Part shown: positions 21,546 to 31,014 of the stretch, one piece after another
Layout of the letters: every line of letters starts with the position of its first letter
How positions within the stretch are numbered: the stretch's first letter is position 1
Assembly (NCBI RefSeq): GCF_963678635.1
Contig: NC_087068.1
Span: 32,056,318-32,120,317, forward strand
Direction of reading: 5' to 3'
DNA: 64,000 nucleotides
Origin: Symsagittifera roscoffensis
Taxonomy: Eukaryota > Xenacoelomorpha > Acoela > Convolutidae
Translations under genes and position numbers: made by a program
Notes under the pieces: generated by a model
What the model saw: only the letters and a program-made list of their open reading frames with translations
Database searches by the model: none
What the model was told of the DNA's origin: nothing

Positions 21546-24500
21546 TTAGCATATGCTCAGATAGTATTTTTTATGTAAGTAAACCTCTATGTCAGTCTCT
21601 GAAAATATCACATGCACAAGAGCATACAACTCTCTCGGATGTAGCTTTCCCCTATTGGGATCATAAACTGGCAACGAGAGAGAGGTCACACCTCTCTCAA
21701 CCAGGAAATCCCTAAGTCGAGTCAAGGCCAATACCAAGCTCTCCGGATTCACGTGTTGCCTATCAGTAGCTTTCGTAACCAAAAAACACAAATATTTCCC
21801 TGGTATCTGTGATGCAACAGGGGGCAACGCTATCATTCCTCCTACACCCGGCCTCTGTTTCCACAAAAACTCGATATTCTTGTACTCTCTTTTAAAGTCG
21901 GCCGCTAGTGCTGTTTTGAAGCTTACGTCCGCAGTTATCGCTATGGCGCACGTGCGTTCCGTGAGTATGAAATCGCTGTCCGTTATAACGATATTGTTCG
22001 AATAGTGGTTCGGGAGATCAAAATACGATTCAAAGATTCGTCCAAAAGGTGGTTTCTTAGCATTCTCGCCCTCTGTCTCTAGTTCTCCGGTTTCCCTTGC
22101 CGATTTCAATTTTTTTATTATGAGATTTTCGGTGTGGGTGAGTCCTACCCCCACTCCCCGGACAAAAATATCCATCGACGTCCCCGTCGATCGCCCAAAG
22201 TCTAGGAGACCGAGGTTGGATTGTGGAACACGTAGAGGACCATCTGGGGCGACCCAGTTGGACTCGGTATTGTCATGACTGATGTATTTGACGCTGTCTC
22301 TGTCGACGTCCTGAATCGTCAGGATCGTCTCTTTTGGATCTGTCGGCAGATCGTGGAGCCATTCGAGCACGCGCAAGTTTGTTAGTTCTTGCTCATGTGT
22401 CTGTTCCGCTTCTGGTTCGAACTCCACTTCCGGTTCTGATCGATCGTCGATCCAATCTTGATCCATATCGTTCACAAGGTCGATTTCTTCTAGCATCGCT
22501 ACTTCGTCCAGCCCCACCAGCGAGTCTATGACATCACCCACTACTATCCGGTCTACAACGAAGTCCTCGCCATACGGATTGTATTTCTTCTGGTTTTTTC
22601 CCCTCTTACTTTGGCGTGTCTCCATAGTGAGCGGAAAGTCAGGCTGTATTCCTTTGTCAATTTCGGTTTGTTCCGGGCAATCCCAGTCTTCTTCGGCATA
22701 GGGTAGAGTTTCATCGTCCACCTCTACTCGCTCAGTCAACTCGAGATCCAGTGTTAGATCACAATTGTCCACCATCTCATTGCCGTCGTTCTTGTCGCGA
22801 GTACCCCTTTCATTCACTTCACAAGCAGGATCCACTATTAAATAGTCTCCCTCTTGCATGTCCGCTGGGATGCACCAATCCTCGGACGAGGCGTTGTGTG
22901 GTTTGATATTCTCGTAATGAGCCGCTCTTCCGGTGCTCAGCCGATAAAAACGACCTCCTTGATGCACCTCTGTTATTTGAAATGGACCACGCCATTTCTT
23001 TAATAGTTTCTTGGTTCCTTTTGGTGGAACCACTTCCTGGAACACCCAGACATAATCGCCAACTGAGTAGGCTTTTGCATCGGCTGTTCTTTTATCAAAC
23101 CTCCTTTTTTGTCTAATTTGCGCCTGTTGCGTATTCCTCCTGCATAAGTCATTGAGGTCCTGTTGTCTTCTAATAACGTCCCGCACGTACGTTTGCGGTG
23201 CTGTCCTCTTCCCTTCATATTCAGGGTAGAAGAACGTTAACGGGAGTGCTTTTTCATGACCCGTGAGCATCATATGCGGACTTATTCCCGTGGTGGAATG
23301 CTCCGTGCTGTTGTAAGCACCCATCACTTGCGGTAAGTGCTTGTCCCAGTCATCCATGTAGCGTGAGCAGTAGACTCTCAACATGGATACCAGTGTGCGA
23401 TTCTGCCTCTCGACTAGGCCATTCGTTTGCGGGTGATAAGTGGTCGAGTGGGCCTGCGCTACCTGCGACCTTTTCATTAACTCTTTCGTGAGATCACCTA
23501 CGAATGCTTTGCCATTGTCAGATTGGAACGTGATGGGGCAGCCATGCCTTGCTATCCACACGTTTATCAAATGATCGCACGTTTCTTCTGCCGATGCTGT
23601 CATGCAGGGTGCCGCCTCCGCATACTTCGTAAAATGGTCGATCATTACCAGCACCTGATTATAGCCCGTTGCTGTCATGCAGATTTTCTGGTGATCAATT
23701 TGAACCACTTCGTTGAAACCTGACGATTCTATTGACTGTAGGGGGAACCTTAGTTTCCTGGGATCCTTTGCCTGTTGACAAGACAGGCATGCGGCTATCC
23801 ATTTCTCACAAGCCTTCTTCAACCCTGGCCATTCGAATCGTTTTTGTATCCTGTTATACACTTTGTCCACGCCTTGATGTCCCATCTGATCATGTGAGCG
23901 AAAGAGCAACTCAGTCTGGTACAACTGTGGTAACACTATTGAGTTGTATTTATAAAGGACCTTGTCCTCCTCCTTGCGCTTACAGGCTACGATTCCGTCC
24001 TTATTCAGGTACAACAAGTCTTTTCTCTTCAGGTAAAACTGCTTCAGGATTTTGTAGCTGTCTTCTTCCAAGTCTCCCTTGTCAGGTGCTCCATTCTCGA
24101 TCCATCTTTTCAGACTGCTCGTCATTCTATCATTTCGTTGAGCCCTCAGGAGATCCGACAGCCTGTACCTGGCTTTCAAATACGTCTTCACCACGTTCAT
24201 TTGCCCACTCATTATCTCCGGAGCATGAGCATCGTCCATCAACTTGACACACCATATCTTTTTCAAAGGCGTCGCTTCTTGCACAGATGGTTCCAGATTG
24301 GTACGGACGACCGTACCATGTGGCAGCAATCTGGTTGGGCGTTTTGAAACTGCTATCAGTTCGAGCTCGTCTGCGGCATTGTCTACCACAGTGCCCTCTT
24401 CATCTGAGGTGTATCTGTCCCTGTCTGGATCCTGATGTATTTCCCGGTCCAGCCCACGCTGCTTCCAGTCTACCAATAAGGAGTGGATCGCAATCTCTGA

Positions 24501-27500
24501 CATGTCGGAATTGGAAGTTGTTTCAGACGTGTTGTCCCCGGACTGGGGTCCCGACTCAACACTTGAGTCGACCGATTCTCCAACATCATATTCCAAGTTG
24601 TTTGAGATGTTTCTCGACTCCCCGGACAAAACTCTGTCCATCGGTCGCCTTGAACCCGACTCCCCGGACAAAATTCTGTCCCTAGGTAGTCTAGTCAACC
24701 TCTCCCCGGACAAGTTGTCCTGCACGGGCTCAAAGGCGTTTGACTTCTCAGACAAGTCGTCCTTGACTGGATCGAAGGTGTCAGACTCCCCGGACATTGT
24801 CTCGTCCAGGGACGAACAATCTGAGCTTGGCTCGTATTCCTCTTTTGCATCCGTGAAGTGCACTCTCCTCGTGAAGCTAGATTTCGACTTGATCCTGACT
24901 TCCTCAGTAGCTTGGTTTTGATTCGATGTTCCATATTCAGTGAACGAAGTTCTCAACAATACTTCTTTCGGCATCGAGGTCACCAGCTGATTGACGATCG
25001 ACCTGCAATCCCGTTCAACGCCTCGGCTGCGAATGGACACTGGCCTCTTCTCTGTTCTCTCGGTGACAGTCAACCTCTGCATGGTTTCCCTCCATTCACG
25101 ATCATGCCTATCTACTTCCCTATCCAACAAGTCACGGAGTTTTCCCATGACGTCCGGCGCCACGTTCACCGTCTTATTCAATAAAGCGATGCTGTTTATA
25201 CCCAGCCTGGTCAGTTCTTGCTGTACCAAGTTGGATCGGACTAGCAGATCCAACGGAACGGGTTCGCCTCTGGCTAAAAGCTTTATCTCCGCAGCCGTCT
25301 CCACTGGAAGGTCAGGGTGTCCAGGTATAGGATGTCCTGATTTGTCTAACCACCTAGTAAGTGGCAGCTCATCATAGGTTTCTTTGTCCAGAAAGGAAAA
25401 CCCGTCTTTGATCTCTGATTGGCTAGCTTGCTTCTCTTCGAGGCGCTCATAAAATTCTGTCTTTTTGCTGAGGCTATCTGCGTTCTGGTGCTTGTCACGG
25501 GTACGGTGCTCTATGATCATGTGGTATCCATCCAAGCGCACGATCCAACGACCAATGTAGCTCTGGTCCATCGAATAGGTTTTCAGCCAGGCAAGGGCAC
25601 GATTGTCCACACGCAACTTGAAGGGAGCACTCCCCAAGTAGGCCCTGTACTTTTCCACAAACGTGATCACAGCAAACATCTCCGCTTTTGGTGCGCCGTA
25701 CTTCATCTCAGTGTCACTCAGGACTTTACTTCCATAAGCTATCGGACGAAGAACCGTTCTCCCGTTCCACTCCTGCTCTTGGTGAAGTATGCCTGATATC
25801 GCAACCACTGATGCATCCGTGTCCAGCACGAACATCCCCTTCTCCGTTGGCATGCCGAGGACCGGTGCCTCGCAAAGTTCGCGTTTGATGTTTTCAAATG
25901 AGACTTGTGCCTCATCAGTCCAGGTGAACTTTTTGCCCTTATCTCTCATCAACTTCTGCATGGGGTATATTTTGTCAGCATACCCCTTGATGAACTCGCG
26001 ATAATAATTGGCGAATCCCAGAAAACTCATCAACTGTGTATCTGTTTTAGGTGCCTTCCAGGTCAGCACCGCTTCAACCGCTTCGGGATCTGGTCTCACT
26101 CCATGTTTGTCAACCAGGCGGCCCAGATACTTTATGGAATCTTTGAGGATTTCGCACTTAGAGGGTTTGCATTTCAGACCCGCCTGCTTCATGCAAGAAA
26201 ACACCTCTTCCAACCTTTCGATGTGGTCTTCCAAGGTTGGTGTCGCGATCACTACATCATCGACATAACACATGATGAGATTCCCATACTTCTTAGTAAC
26301 GCTCGTGAGTGCCTGAGCCATCAGTCGCTGGAATGTGGCTGTCGCGTTGCACAATCCGAATGGCATCCTCTTCCACTGGAACAGTCCCAGCTCACAAGCG
26401 AAACCTGTTTTCTCTCGATCTTGCTTTCTGAGCGGCACTTGCCAGAATGCTGAGCCCAAATCCAACGTTGTGAAGAACTTGGCGTCTCCCAGCTTGGATA
26501 GGCTCTCATCGATGCGGGGAATCGGATATGCGTCCTTTATAGTCACTGCGTTCAGATAACGGAAATCGCAACAAAATCTGAGTTGTCCCCCTTTCTTTTT
26601 TGCCATGACCACGCCACAAGCCCATGGGGACTTCGACGGCTCGATCATGTCGTACTCCATTAACATCTCGATTTCCTTCCTACACGCTTCTGACTTGTTT
26701 GGGGTCATTCTTCTCGCCCCTTCCCTATGAGGTACCGAGCCCTCTTCTATCTCAATCTCATGCTCTACAAAATTGCAACAACCTATGTCGGCCTTATGTT
26801 TCGAAAAAACGTCTGCGTTCCGATTTAGCACCGCCCTGAGCGAATCTAGTTCCTTGTCGGATATTTTACCCTTCAGATGCTCTATCTCAGGTAGGACAGG
26901 CCTATTCTCTGCTAACTCTGCTTCCGTCGGTCTCTCAGGAAAGTTGGAACAACTAGACAGCCCATCATCTGTTTCCGACTTCATTGAAAACAATTTCCTA
27001 GAAGATTTCAATTCAATTACTCTGTTCATTATACATTCTTGGTTCGCATGTAAAGGACATTTAGTTACGTCAAACTTCTTCAAGTTTTCCACACTCAGAA
27101 AGTCTGTGTTCAGAGGCAAAGCGTAGCCAAGTTTCTTTCCCCTCTGTATTGTCACTGTTGTTGCTTCTGTGTTCAATAACACACTCACACACAGTCCGCT
27201 CTGAGTGAGTGAGAAGCTTCTTCCTAAAATAGCCGAGCTTTTACTGTTTGGATTTGGTACCAGACACACCTGTCTGTCATTGCTGAGTTCATTCAAGTTC
27301 CTCATCCTAAACGTCGCTACTACGGCTTGGTTCGGTTTTAATCTAACTTTTCGATCCAGAAAAATCGGCACCTTGGCCTGATTAATTAATATCTTATTAA
27401 GGGGTCTTTTCTCATACTTTCTTTCAGGATCCTTGATCCTAATCAATCCGTCATTGAGATCAATCGTGACGTCAAAGTTGCGAACGAAATCCCTCCCTAG

Positions 27501-30155
27501 GATGAACTGGTCGGATTCGTCCAAATTCTCTACTACTAGGAAGCTCATCCAAAGATGTCTCCCTCCGAGCTGCAGTGAGATGATCGGGGTTCGCCCGGTG
27601 ACATAGATCGCTCCCTGATTGGCAGCTGCCAACCTGATGTTTGTCGGTATGAGATCCGACCTCTCAAAACCCATGTCGGTCCAAGTTTTGACTGGCATGA
27701 CACTGACTACTGCTCCCGTGTCTAGCAGTCCCTTTACTGAAAGCTGTCTGCCTTGCACGTCCAGAACGTGTGCGGCCAGATCTGCCTCGCAACCAATATG
27801 CACAGCATCTTGCTCGAGCATCGCGTTGTGTCCGATTCGTCTGACCTTCAGCTCCTCTTGACCAATGTATATCCGGCCAACCTGATCGTTCGCATCAGTT
27901 ATGTGAGCTTTCGTGTAGATATTGATGCCATCCACATTCATCAGAATCGGGTAAGGGCCATGGACATCGATATAATGTCCGTCCACTTTCATCAGCCTCG
28001 GACCTCCCGTTGTGAGCAGCGCTCGCACTGCCCTGGAGTCTAGTTTGGGATCCTTCTGTTTCAGATAGTCTGCATAGATGTCCAGGTGGACTAGTGTAAT
28101 TTCGGATGGCTCGCTCAGGTTCTTGACCACCTGGTGCCCTGCGACTGAGATGATAGACATTATTTTGGTCCCTGCCTTCGTCATGCCGAAAGTCTTGCCA
28201 GATATAACGTTCAGTTTTAGTCCCTGTTTCTTGGGCTCTTTTTCGTCTTCTGCTCTTGTCGTCTTACTCAGGACATTAAGACTTTCCCGAAGATCTGTGC
28301 TCTCCAGCTCTGACCTTACCCATTGCTCCACTTCTTTCGTGGCTAGGTCTTGTTTGACATTCTGCAGAGCTGTCCTGGCCGCCAAGCCGTAATCCACCTT
28401 GAGTGGGCTAGACGACTCTGTTTCGAGGTTCGAGGCTACCCCCTCGTCAGGCCATGTCTTAACCTTTTTAGTCGTGAAAGTGCTCGGTGTCGTCTCCTTT
28501 CTCCGAGATTCAGCCTCGTTCATCAGACGTGCTCGACTGGCCTTGACACCCGAAAGCGCCTCTTCATGGCGGGGATGTTTCACGTCCGCTACTGCGTCCC
28601 AAAATTGAGTACAATCCGACTTGAAGTGTCCCTCCAAATTACAGAAGAAGCACCTCGGACCATATTTCATGATGAGCCCTCTCACATACTCTTCATGATC
28701 CTCGTCGGTCGCGTCAGCGTCCTCGAGAAAGTAGCCTATGGCCTTCATGTTCTGTTTGTATGCAGAACACGCAGAAACGTGATGGTCCATCGAACCACAA
28801 TTCGCACACGACCTCCTCTTGTCCATGTCATCGCGAGGTTTGTACCAACTGGAATTCGCACCAGTGTTTGTCCCGCTATAGTTGCCATAATTGCTGTAAC
28901 GGTTTTGCGCCCTCGGTTTTATCAGTAAATACTCGCGTGACTTCATACGCAAGTCATCGGGCGTGGGTACCTGGTCCAGCGACAGGGTGAAATGAGTGGC
29001 CAACATCGTCTTCAACTCCTCACTCCTTACACCATCCATGAACTTCGAAGCGATCGCCAAGTTTCGTTCGGATATTCTCTCATCCGGGTTGCTCCTCCTC
29101 CTGAGCAATTCAAGGTCGTCCAAGAATTTATCTATTGATTCTTCATCTCTCTGACGCCTCTTCTCGAACTTCACCATGGCCTGGTGCCCTTGTACTCCAG
29201 AGCCGAAACGATTCAGCAGGATGTCGAATATCTTGCGAGCGCTATCCCTCTCATTGACTCTTTTCGCCATTACACAATTTAGTGCAGTACCCTCCAAGTT
29301 GCTCGTCAGCGCGCTGCACTCTTGTTTCTTGGAGAGATTCTCTTCCTCAAAGTGTAACTTCATCACCTCTATCCAAGTATCAATGCAGCCGTCTGACTCG
29401 TCTTTATATGACTTCGGCTTCTTCAGTGTTCTTCTTGACCTCTCTCCTCTCTCGGTTGACTTCGAGAGCTTGGTGATGAATGTTTCAAGAGATCTGTTCA
29501 GAGGCTCAAACATCGAGGCATACATCGTTGTGTCTTGTGAGACTGTAGTCAGATCTGGTACTGAACTGACTTGTGGCACGGTTGGCAATCTTGTCTCCGG
29601 GGTGGCATCTGCCTCCGGTGGGACTGGATTTGTCCAGCCAGGCCTCTGCGGGGCTGCCCTTGGCCGCTCCTTGTTTCTATGTTCGTAGTTCGTTCTCGAG
29701 CCTTGCTGGGCTCTGGCACTGTTGCCCGTACCATCTCCAACATTCGCATGGCGTGAGCGCTCCCTTAAGTTGGAATGCTCCTGCCAATTATTCCCATTCA
29801 GGATCGCGTCAAGCTTCCGCATCATTAAGTCAGATTTGGCGTCCAACCTCCTTTCCAGGCCAGTCATCGTTTGGGCGTAGGTATTATCATGATCATTCAA
29901 CAATCGCTCGATCTCTCTTGTCATCCTAGCCTCTCTTTCCTCTGACTCTTTGTTTGCCTGAGCCAAGCTCTCGGCCAGGCATTGATCGGTGTCACGAATC
30001 AATTGAGCCTGATCAAACCTCGCTTGCGACTTCACGTGCGTTAGCTCATCTTTCAAATTCTCTCGACCATGGTGAGCTCTCTCGTCAACTTGATCTATCC
30101 GCTTAGTCATGTCTCGCCTCAATTCATCCAAGCCATTCATCACACCAGCGAACAT
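21546..30155 (-). CDS. gag-pol: ORF B: Gag-Pol polyprotein with C-terminal macro-like domain
   Basis: The frame is open from 30215 without an ATG; the first ATG is at 30155 with G at -3. Numbering here counts from 30215. Residues 1-150 are coiled coil; about 240-430 Gag core; two CX2CX4HX4C zinc knuckles start at C470 (CANCGSMDHHVSAC) and C522 (CFFCNLEGHFKSDC). Protease: LLDTGAVV (D832) with ILGRDF. RT: about 1187-1400, SPWACGVV and YVDD at 1317-1320. RNase H starts near D1467 (TDAS). A roughly 500-residue insert with LSGES repeats follows (about 1590-2090). Integrase: H2C2 zinc finger from H2108, then D2174, D2233, E2269 (D-X58-D-X35-E) and a GPF module (WRGPFQI, 2410). A tail of about 480 residues ends in a TARG1-like macro domain (about 2740-2889). 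All catalytic residues are intact. It makes the particle, copies RNA to DNA and inserts it. Confidence 0.95.
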   Translation of the reverse strand: MFAGVMNGLDELRRDMTKRIDQVDERAHHGRENLKDELTHVKSQARFDQAQLIRDTDQCLAESLAQANKESEEREARMTREIERLLNDHDNTYAQTMTGLERRLDAKSDLMMRKLDAILNGNNWQEHSNLRERSRHANVGDGTGNSARAQQGSRTNYEHRNKERPRAAPQRPGWTNPVPPEADATPETRLPTVPQVSSVPDLTTVSQDTTMYASMFEPLNRSLETFITKLSKSTERGERSRRTLKKPKSYKDESDGCIDTWIEVMKLHFEEENLSKKQECSALTSNLEGTALNCVMAKRVNERDSARKIFDILLNRFGSGVQGHQAMVKFEKRRQRDEESIDKFLDDLELLRRRSNPDERISERNLAIASKFMDGVRSEELKTMLATHFTLSLDQVPTPDDLRMKSREYLLIKPRAQNRYSNYGNYSGTNTGANSSWYKPRDDMDKRRSCANCGSMDHHVSACSAYKQNMKAIGYFLEDADATDEDHEEYVRGLIMKYGPRCFFCNLEGHFKSDCTQFWDAVADVKHPRHEEALSGVKASRARLMNEAESRRKETTPSTFTTKKVKTWPDEGVASNLETESSSPLKVDYGLAARTALQNVKQDLATKEVEQWVRSELESTDLRESLNVLSKTTRAEDEKEPKKQGLKLNVISGKTFGMTKAGTKIMSIISVAGHQVVKNLSEPSEITLVHLDIYADYLKQKDPKLDSRAVRALLTTGGPRLMKVDGHYIDVHGPYPILMNVDGINIYTKAHITDANDQVGRIYIGQEELKVRRIGHNAMLEQDAVHIGCEADLAAHVLDVQGRQLSVKGLLDTGAVVSVMPVKTWTDMGFERSDLIPTNIRLAAANQGAIYVTGRTPIISLQLGGRHLWMSFLVVENLDESDQFILGRDFVRNFDVTIDLNDGLIRIKDPERKYEKRPLNKILINQAKVPIFLDRKVRLKPNQAVVATFRMRNLNELSNDRQVCLVPNPNSKSSAILGRSFSLTQSGLCVSVLLNTEATTVTIQRGKKLGYALPLNTDFLSVENLKKFDVTKCPLHANQECIMNRVIELKSSRKLFSMKSETDDGLSSCSNFPERPTEAELAENRPVLPEIEHLKGKISDKELDSLRAVLNRNADVFSKHKADIGCCNFVEHEIEIEEGSVPHREGARRMTPNKSEACRKEIEMLMEYDMIEPSKSPWACGVVMAKKKGGQLRFCCDFRYLNAVTIKDAYPIPRIDESLSKLGDAKFFTTLDLGSAFWQVPLRKQDREKTGFACELGLFQWKRMPFGLCNATATFQRLMAQALTSVTKKYGNLIMCYVDDVVIATPTLEDHIERLEEVFSCMKQAGLKCKPSKCEILKDSIKYLGRLVDKHGVRPDPEAVEAVLTWKAPKTDTQLMSFLGFANYYREFIKGYADKIYPMQKLMRDKGKKFTWTDEAQVSFENIKRELCEAPVLGMPTEKGMFVLDTDASVVAISGILHQEQEWNGRTVLRPIAYGSKVLSDTEMKYGAPKAEMFAVITFVEKYRAYLGSAPFKLRVDNRALAWLKTYSMDQSYIGRWIVRLDGYHMIIEHRTRDKHQNADSLSKKTEFYERLEEKQASQSEIKDGFSFLDKETYDELPLTRWLDKSGHPIPGHPDLPVETAAEIKLLARGEPVPLDLLVRSNLVQQELTRLGINSIALLNKTVNVAPDVMGKLRDLLDREVDRHDREWRETMQRLTVTERTEKRPVSIRSRGVERDCRSIVNQLVTSMPKEVLLRTSFTEYGTSNQNQATEEVRIKSKSSFTRRVHFTDAKEEYEPSSDCSSLDETMSGESDTFDPVKDDLSEKSNAFEPVQDNLSGERLTRLPRDRILSGESGSRRPMDRVLSGESRNISNNLEYDVGESVDSSVESGPQSGDNTSETTSNSDMSEIAIHSLLVDWKQRGLDREIHQDPDRDRYTSDEEGTVVDNAADELELIAVSKRPTRLLPHGTVVRTNLEPSVQEATPLKKIWCVKLMDDAHAPEIMSGQMNVVKTYLKARYRLSDLLRAQRNDRMTSSLKRWIENGAPDKGDLEEDSYKILKQFYLKRKDLLYLNKDGIVACKRKEEDKVLYKYNSIVLPQLYQTELLFRSHDQMGHQGVDKVYNRIQKRFEWPGLKKACEKWIAACLSCQQAKDPRKLRFPLQSIESSGFNEVVQIDHQKICMTATGYNQVLVMIDHFTKYAEAAPCMTASAEETCDHLINVWIARHGCPITFQSDNGKAFVGDLTKELMKRSQVAQAHSTTYHPQTNGLVERQNRTLVSMLRVYCSRYMDDWDKHLPQVMGAYNSTEHSTTGISPHMMLTGHEKALPLTFFYPEYEGKRTAPQTYVRDVIRRQQDLNDLCRRNTQQAQIRQKRRFDKRTADAKAYSVGDYVWVFQEVVPPKGTKKLLKKWRGPFQITEVHQGGRFYRLSTGRAAHYENIKPHNASSEDWCIPADMQEGDYLIVDPACEVNERGTRDKNDGNEMVDNCDLTLDLELTERVEVDDETLPYAEEDWDCPEQTEIDKGIQPDFPLTMETRQSKRGKNQKKYNPYGEDFVVDRIVVGDVIDSLVGLDEVAMLEEIDLVNDMDQDWIDDRSEPEVEFEPEAEQTHEQELTNLRVLEWLHDLPTDPKETILTIQDVDRDSVKYISHDNTESNWVAPDGPLRVPQSNLGLLDFGRSTGTSMDIFVRGVGVGLTHTENLIIKKLKSARETGELETEGENAKKPPFGRIFESYFDLPNHYSNNIVITDSDFILTERTCAIAITADVSFKTALAADFKREYKNIEFLWKQRPGVGGMIALPPVASQIPGKYLCFLVTKATDRQHVNPESLVLALTRLRDFLVERGVTSLSLPVYDPNRGKLHPRELYALVHVIFSETDIEVYLHKKYYLSIC
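21550..21995 (-). other. TARG1-like macro domain at the Gag-Pol C-terminus
   Basis: Residues about 2740-2889 of ORF B follow the layout of TARG1/OARD1-type macro domains: a strand then TERTCAIAITADVSF, an A-x-x-F-K-R-E-Y helix, GKYLCFLVTKAT, a helix (LALTRLRDFLVERGV), TSLSLPVYD, a helix with LYALVHVIF and the final strand TDIEVYLH. The two loops that normally hold ADP-ribose (GAGIA-like and I-G-C-G-L-D-like) are replaced by FKTALA and PVYDPNRGKL, and the family's catalytic aspartate is not evident. It may bind another ligand or have lost enzyme activity. The fold call is from pattern recall. Confidence 0.6.
22153..22199 (-). promoter_or_regulatory. Candidate central polypurine tract
   Basis: In sense, TTTTTGTCCGGGGAG runs into GTGGGGGTAGGA, a purine-rich tract inside ORF B. 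The + strand at 22153-22199 aligns with 11501-11545, the 3' PPT region, over about 45 bp with few mismatches. It lies about 0.65 kb from the element midpoint (about 22826). In this frame it encodes MDIFVRGVGVGL. Lentiviral and some Ty elements use such an internal copy as a second plus-strand start; the function here is inferred. Confidence 0.45.
24531..24800 (-). repeat. LSGES repeats in Gag-Pol insert
   Basis: About five degenerate units in the segment between RNase H and integrase, encoding DETMSGES, DDLSEKS, DNLSGER, DRILSGES and DRVLSGES. Four contain the nucleotide decamer GTCCGGGGAG, at 24618, 24660, 24702 and 24786 in + coordinates. The unit is roughly 40 bp. The protein segment is acidic and serine-rich, probably a flexible linker. 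Confidence 0.8.
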
Positions 30156-30228
30156 ATCACTTATGTCACCAGCTGCCCCCAGTGGCGGGGTTAGCCCCAG
30201 AGAAGACGAGGTCAACTGTGGCTGTAGC

Positions 30229-31014
30229 CTAGTAACCCTTTTGCTTGTGCATTGACGTCATCAGTCTGTCAAACGTTGATGATGCTCCCATCGTTATCCC
30301 ATCTGACATAGGCCTGGTCGGCGAGGCAGAAGATGCCTCCCTGCTCATGTCGTTCCTTGGGCACGGTGTGAAGTTCACATCCGGATGGGTTATCTCCGGG
30401 TAGTCATCCCTGGAAGTCAAACCTACAGTTGGTAGTGACGCCATGCGTTCGTCGTACAAGGACTTCCAACTCTTCTTGGCCTTCGAGAACGTCTGCTCTT
30501 CACCCGGACTCATACTCGACATCATCGCGTTGTTACTCTGTTTGGCCAAGGATGAGTGTGCACTTGTCAGATGTGAAGGTTCCTTTCTCCATTTATAGCT
30601 CTTAGTCTCTGATCTGGACATTCCCCTGTACAACACTTCCTCCCGAGGTTCGACCTCGGAACGCTCCGAGATCTCCTCTGTCCTCTCGACTTCCTCTCGT
30701 TCGAGGACCCCGTCTGGCTCAAAGTCGGGTCGAATGAGCGTTCGCTCCCCTTCGTCAAAGGGATCCACCGGCGTTTCGCTCGCAGGCTCGGCCTCGGCGC
30801 TCCGCCCCTGATTGCCATCAAGGTTTTTCTCGCTCCTTAGTCTCATTTCGATCACTGAAAGATCAGGTTGACCTTTAGTCGATTCGTCTTCAGCAAACGC
30901 GTCGGAAGCGCTGCTAAACGAGGTTTGGCTACGCCTAGTTCTAAATTTCCGTGTGCTTCCCTTGCTTAGCCTGGGAATTTTAGTAGTCGATCCTAACGAG
31001 TCCCTGCGCTGCAT
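30229..31014 (-). CDS. ORF A: first ORF of the giant retrotransposon
   Basis: 261 residues from the ATG at 31014 (MQRRDSLGS, A at -3); the frame stays open upstream to about 31074. The protein is hydrophilic, rich in serine, arginine and glutamate, with alternating acidic (EREEVERTEEISERSEVEPR) and basic parts and no recognised domain, signal or membrane segment. The stop TAG (30231-30229) is 73 nt before the first ATG of ORF B. ORF B is in the +1 frame and already open for about 10 codons before this stop, so +1 frameshifting or re-initiation could link them. It may be an N-terminal Gag portion or an accessory protein; the role is unknown. Confidence 0.75.
   Translation of the reverse strand: MQRRDSLGSTTKIPRLSKGSTRKFRTRRSQTSFSSASDAFAEDESTKGQPDLSVIEMRLRSEKNLDGNQGRSAEAEPASETPVDPFDEGERTLIRPDFEPDGVLEREEVERTEEISERSEVEPREEVLYRGMSRSETKSYKWRKEPSHLTSAHSSLAKQSNNAMMSSMSPGEEQTFSKAKKSWKSLYDERMASLPTVGLTSRDDYPEITHPDVNFTPCPRNDMSREASSASPTRPMSDGITMGASSTFDRLMTSMHKQKGY

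Noticed and set aside
12905-29929. Many + strand open frames of 60-190 codons across the element
   Set aside because: They lie antisense to the giant ORFs, lack domains and reflect the higher GC and codon structure of the true - strand genes.
30235-30241. Slippery heptamer A AAG GGT for -1 frameshifting near the end of ORF A
   Set aside because: The -1 frame reaches TGA within about eight codons, and ORF B is in the +1 frame, so a -1 shift would not join them.
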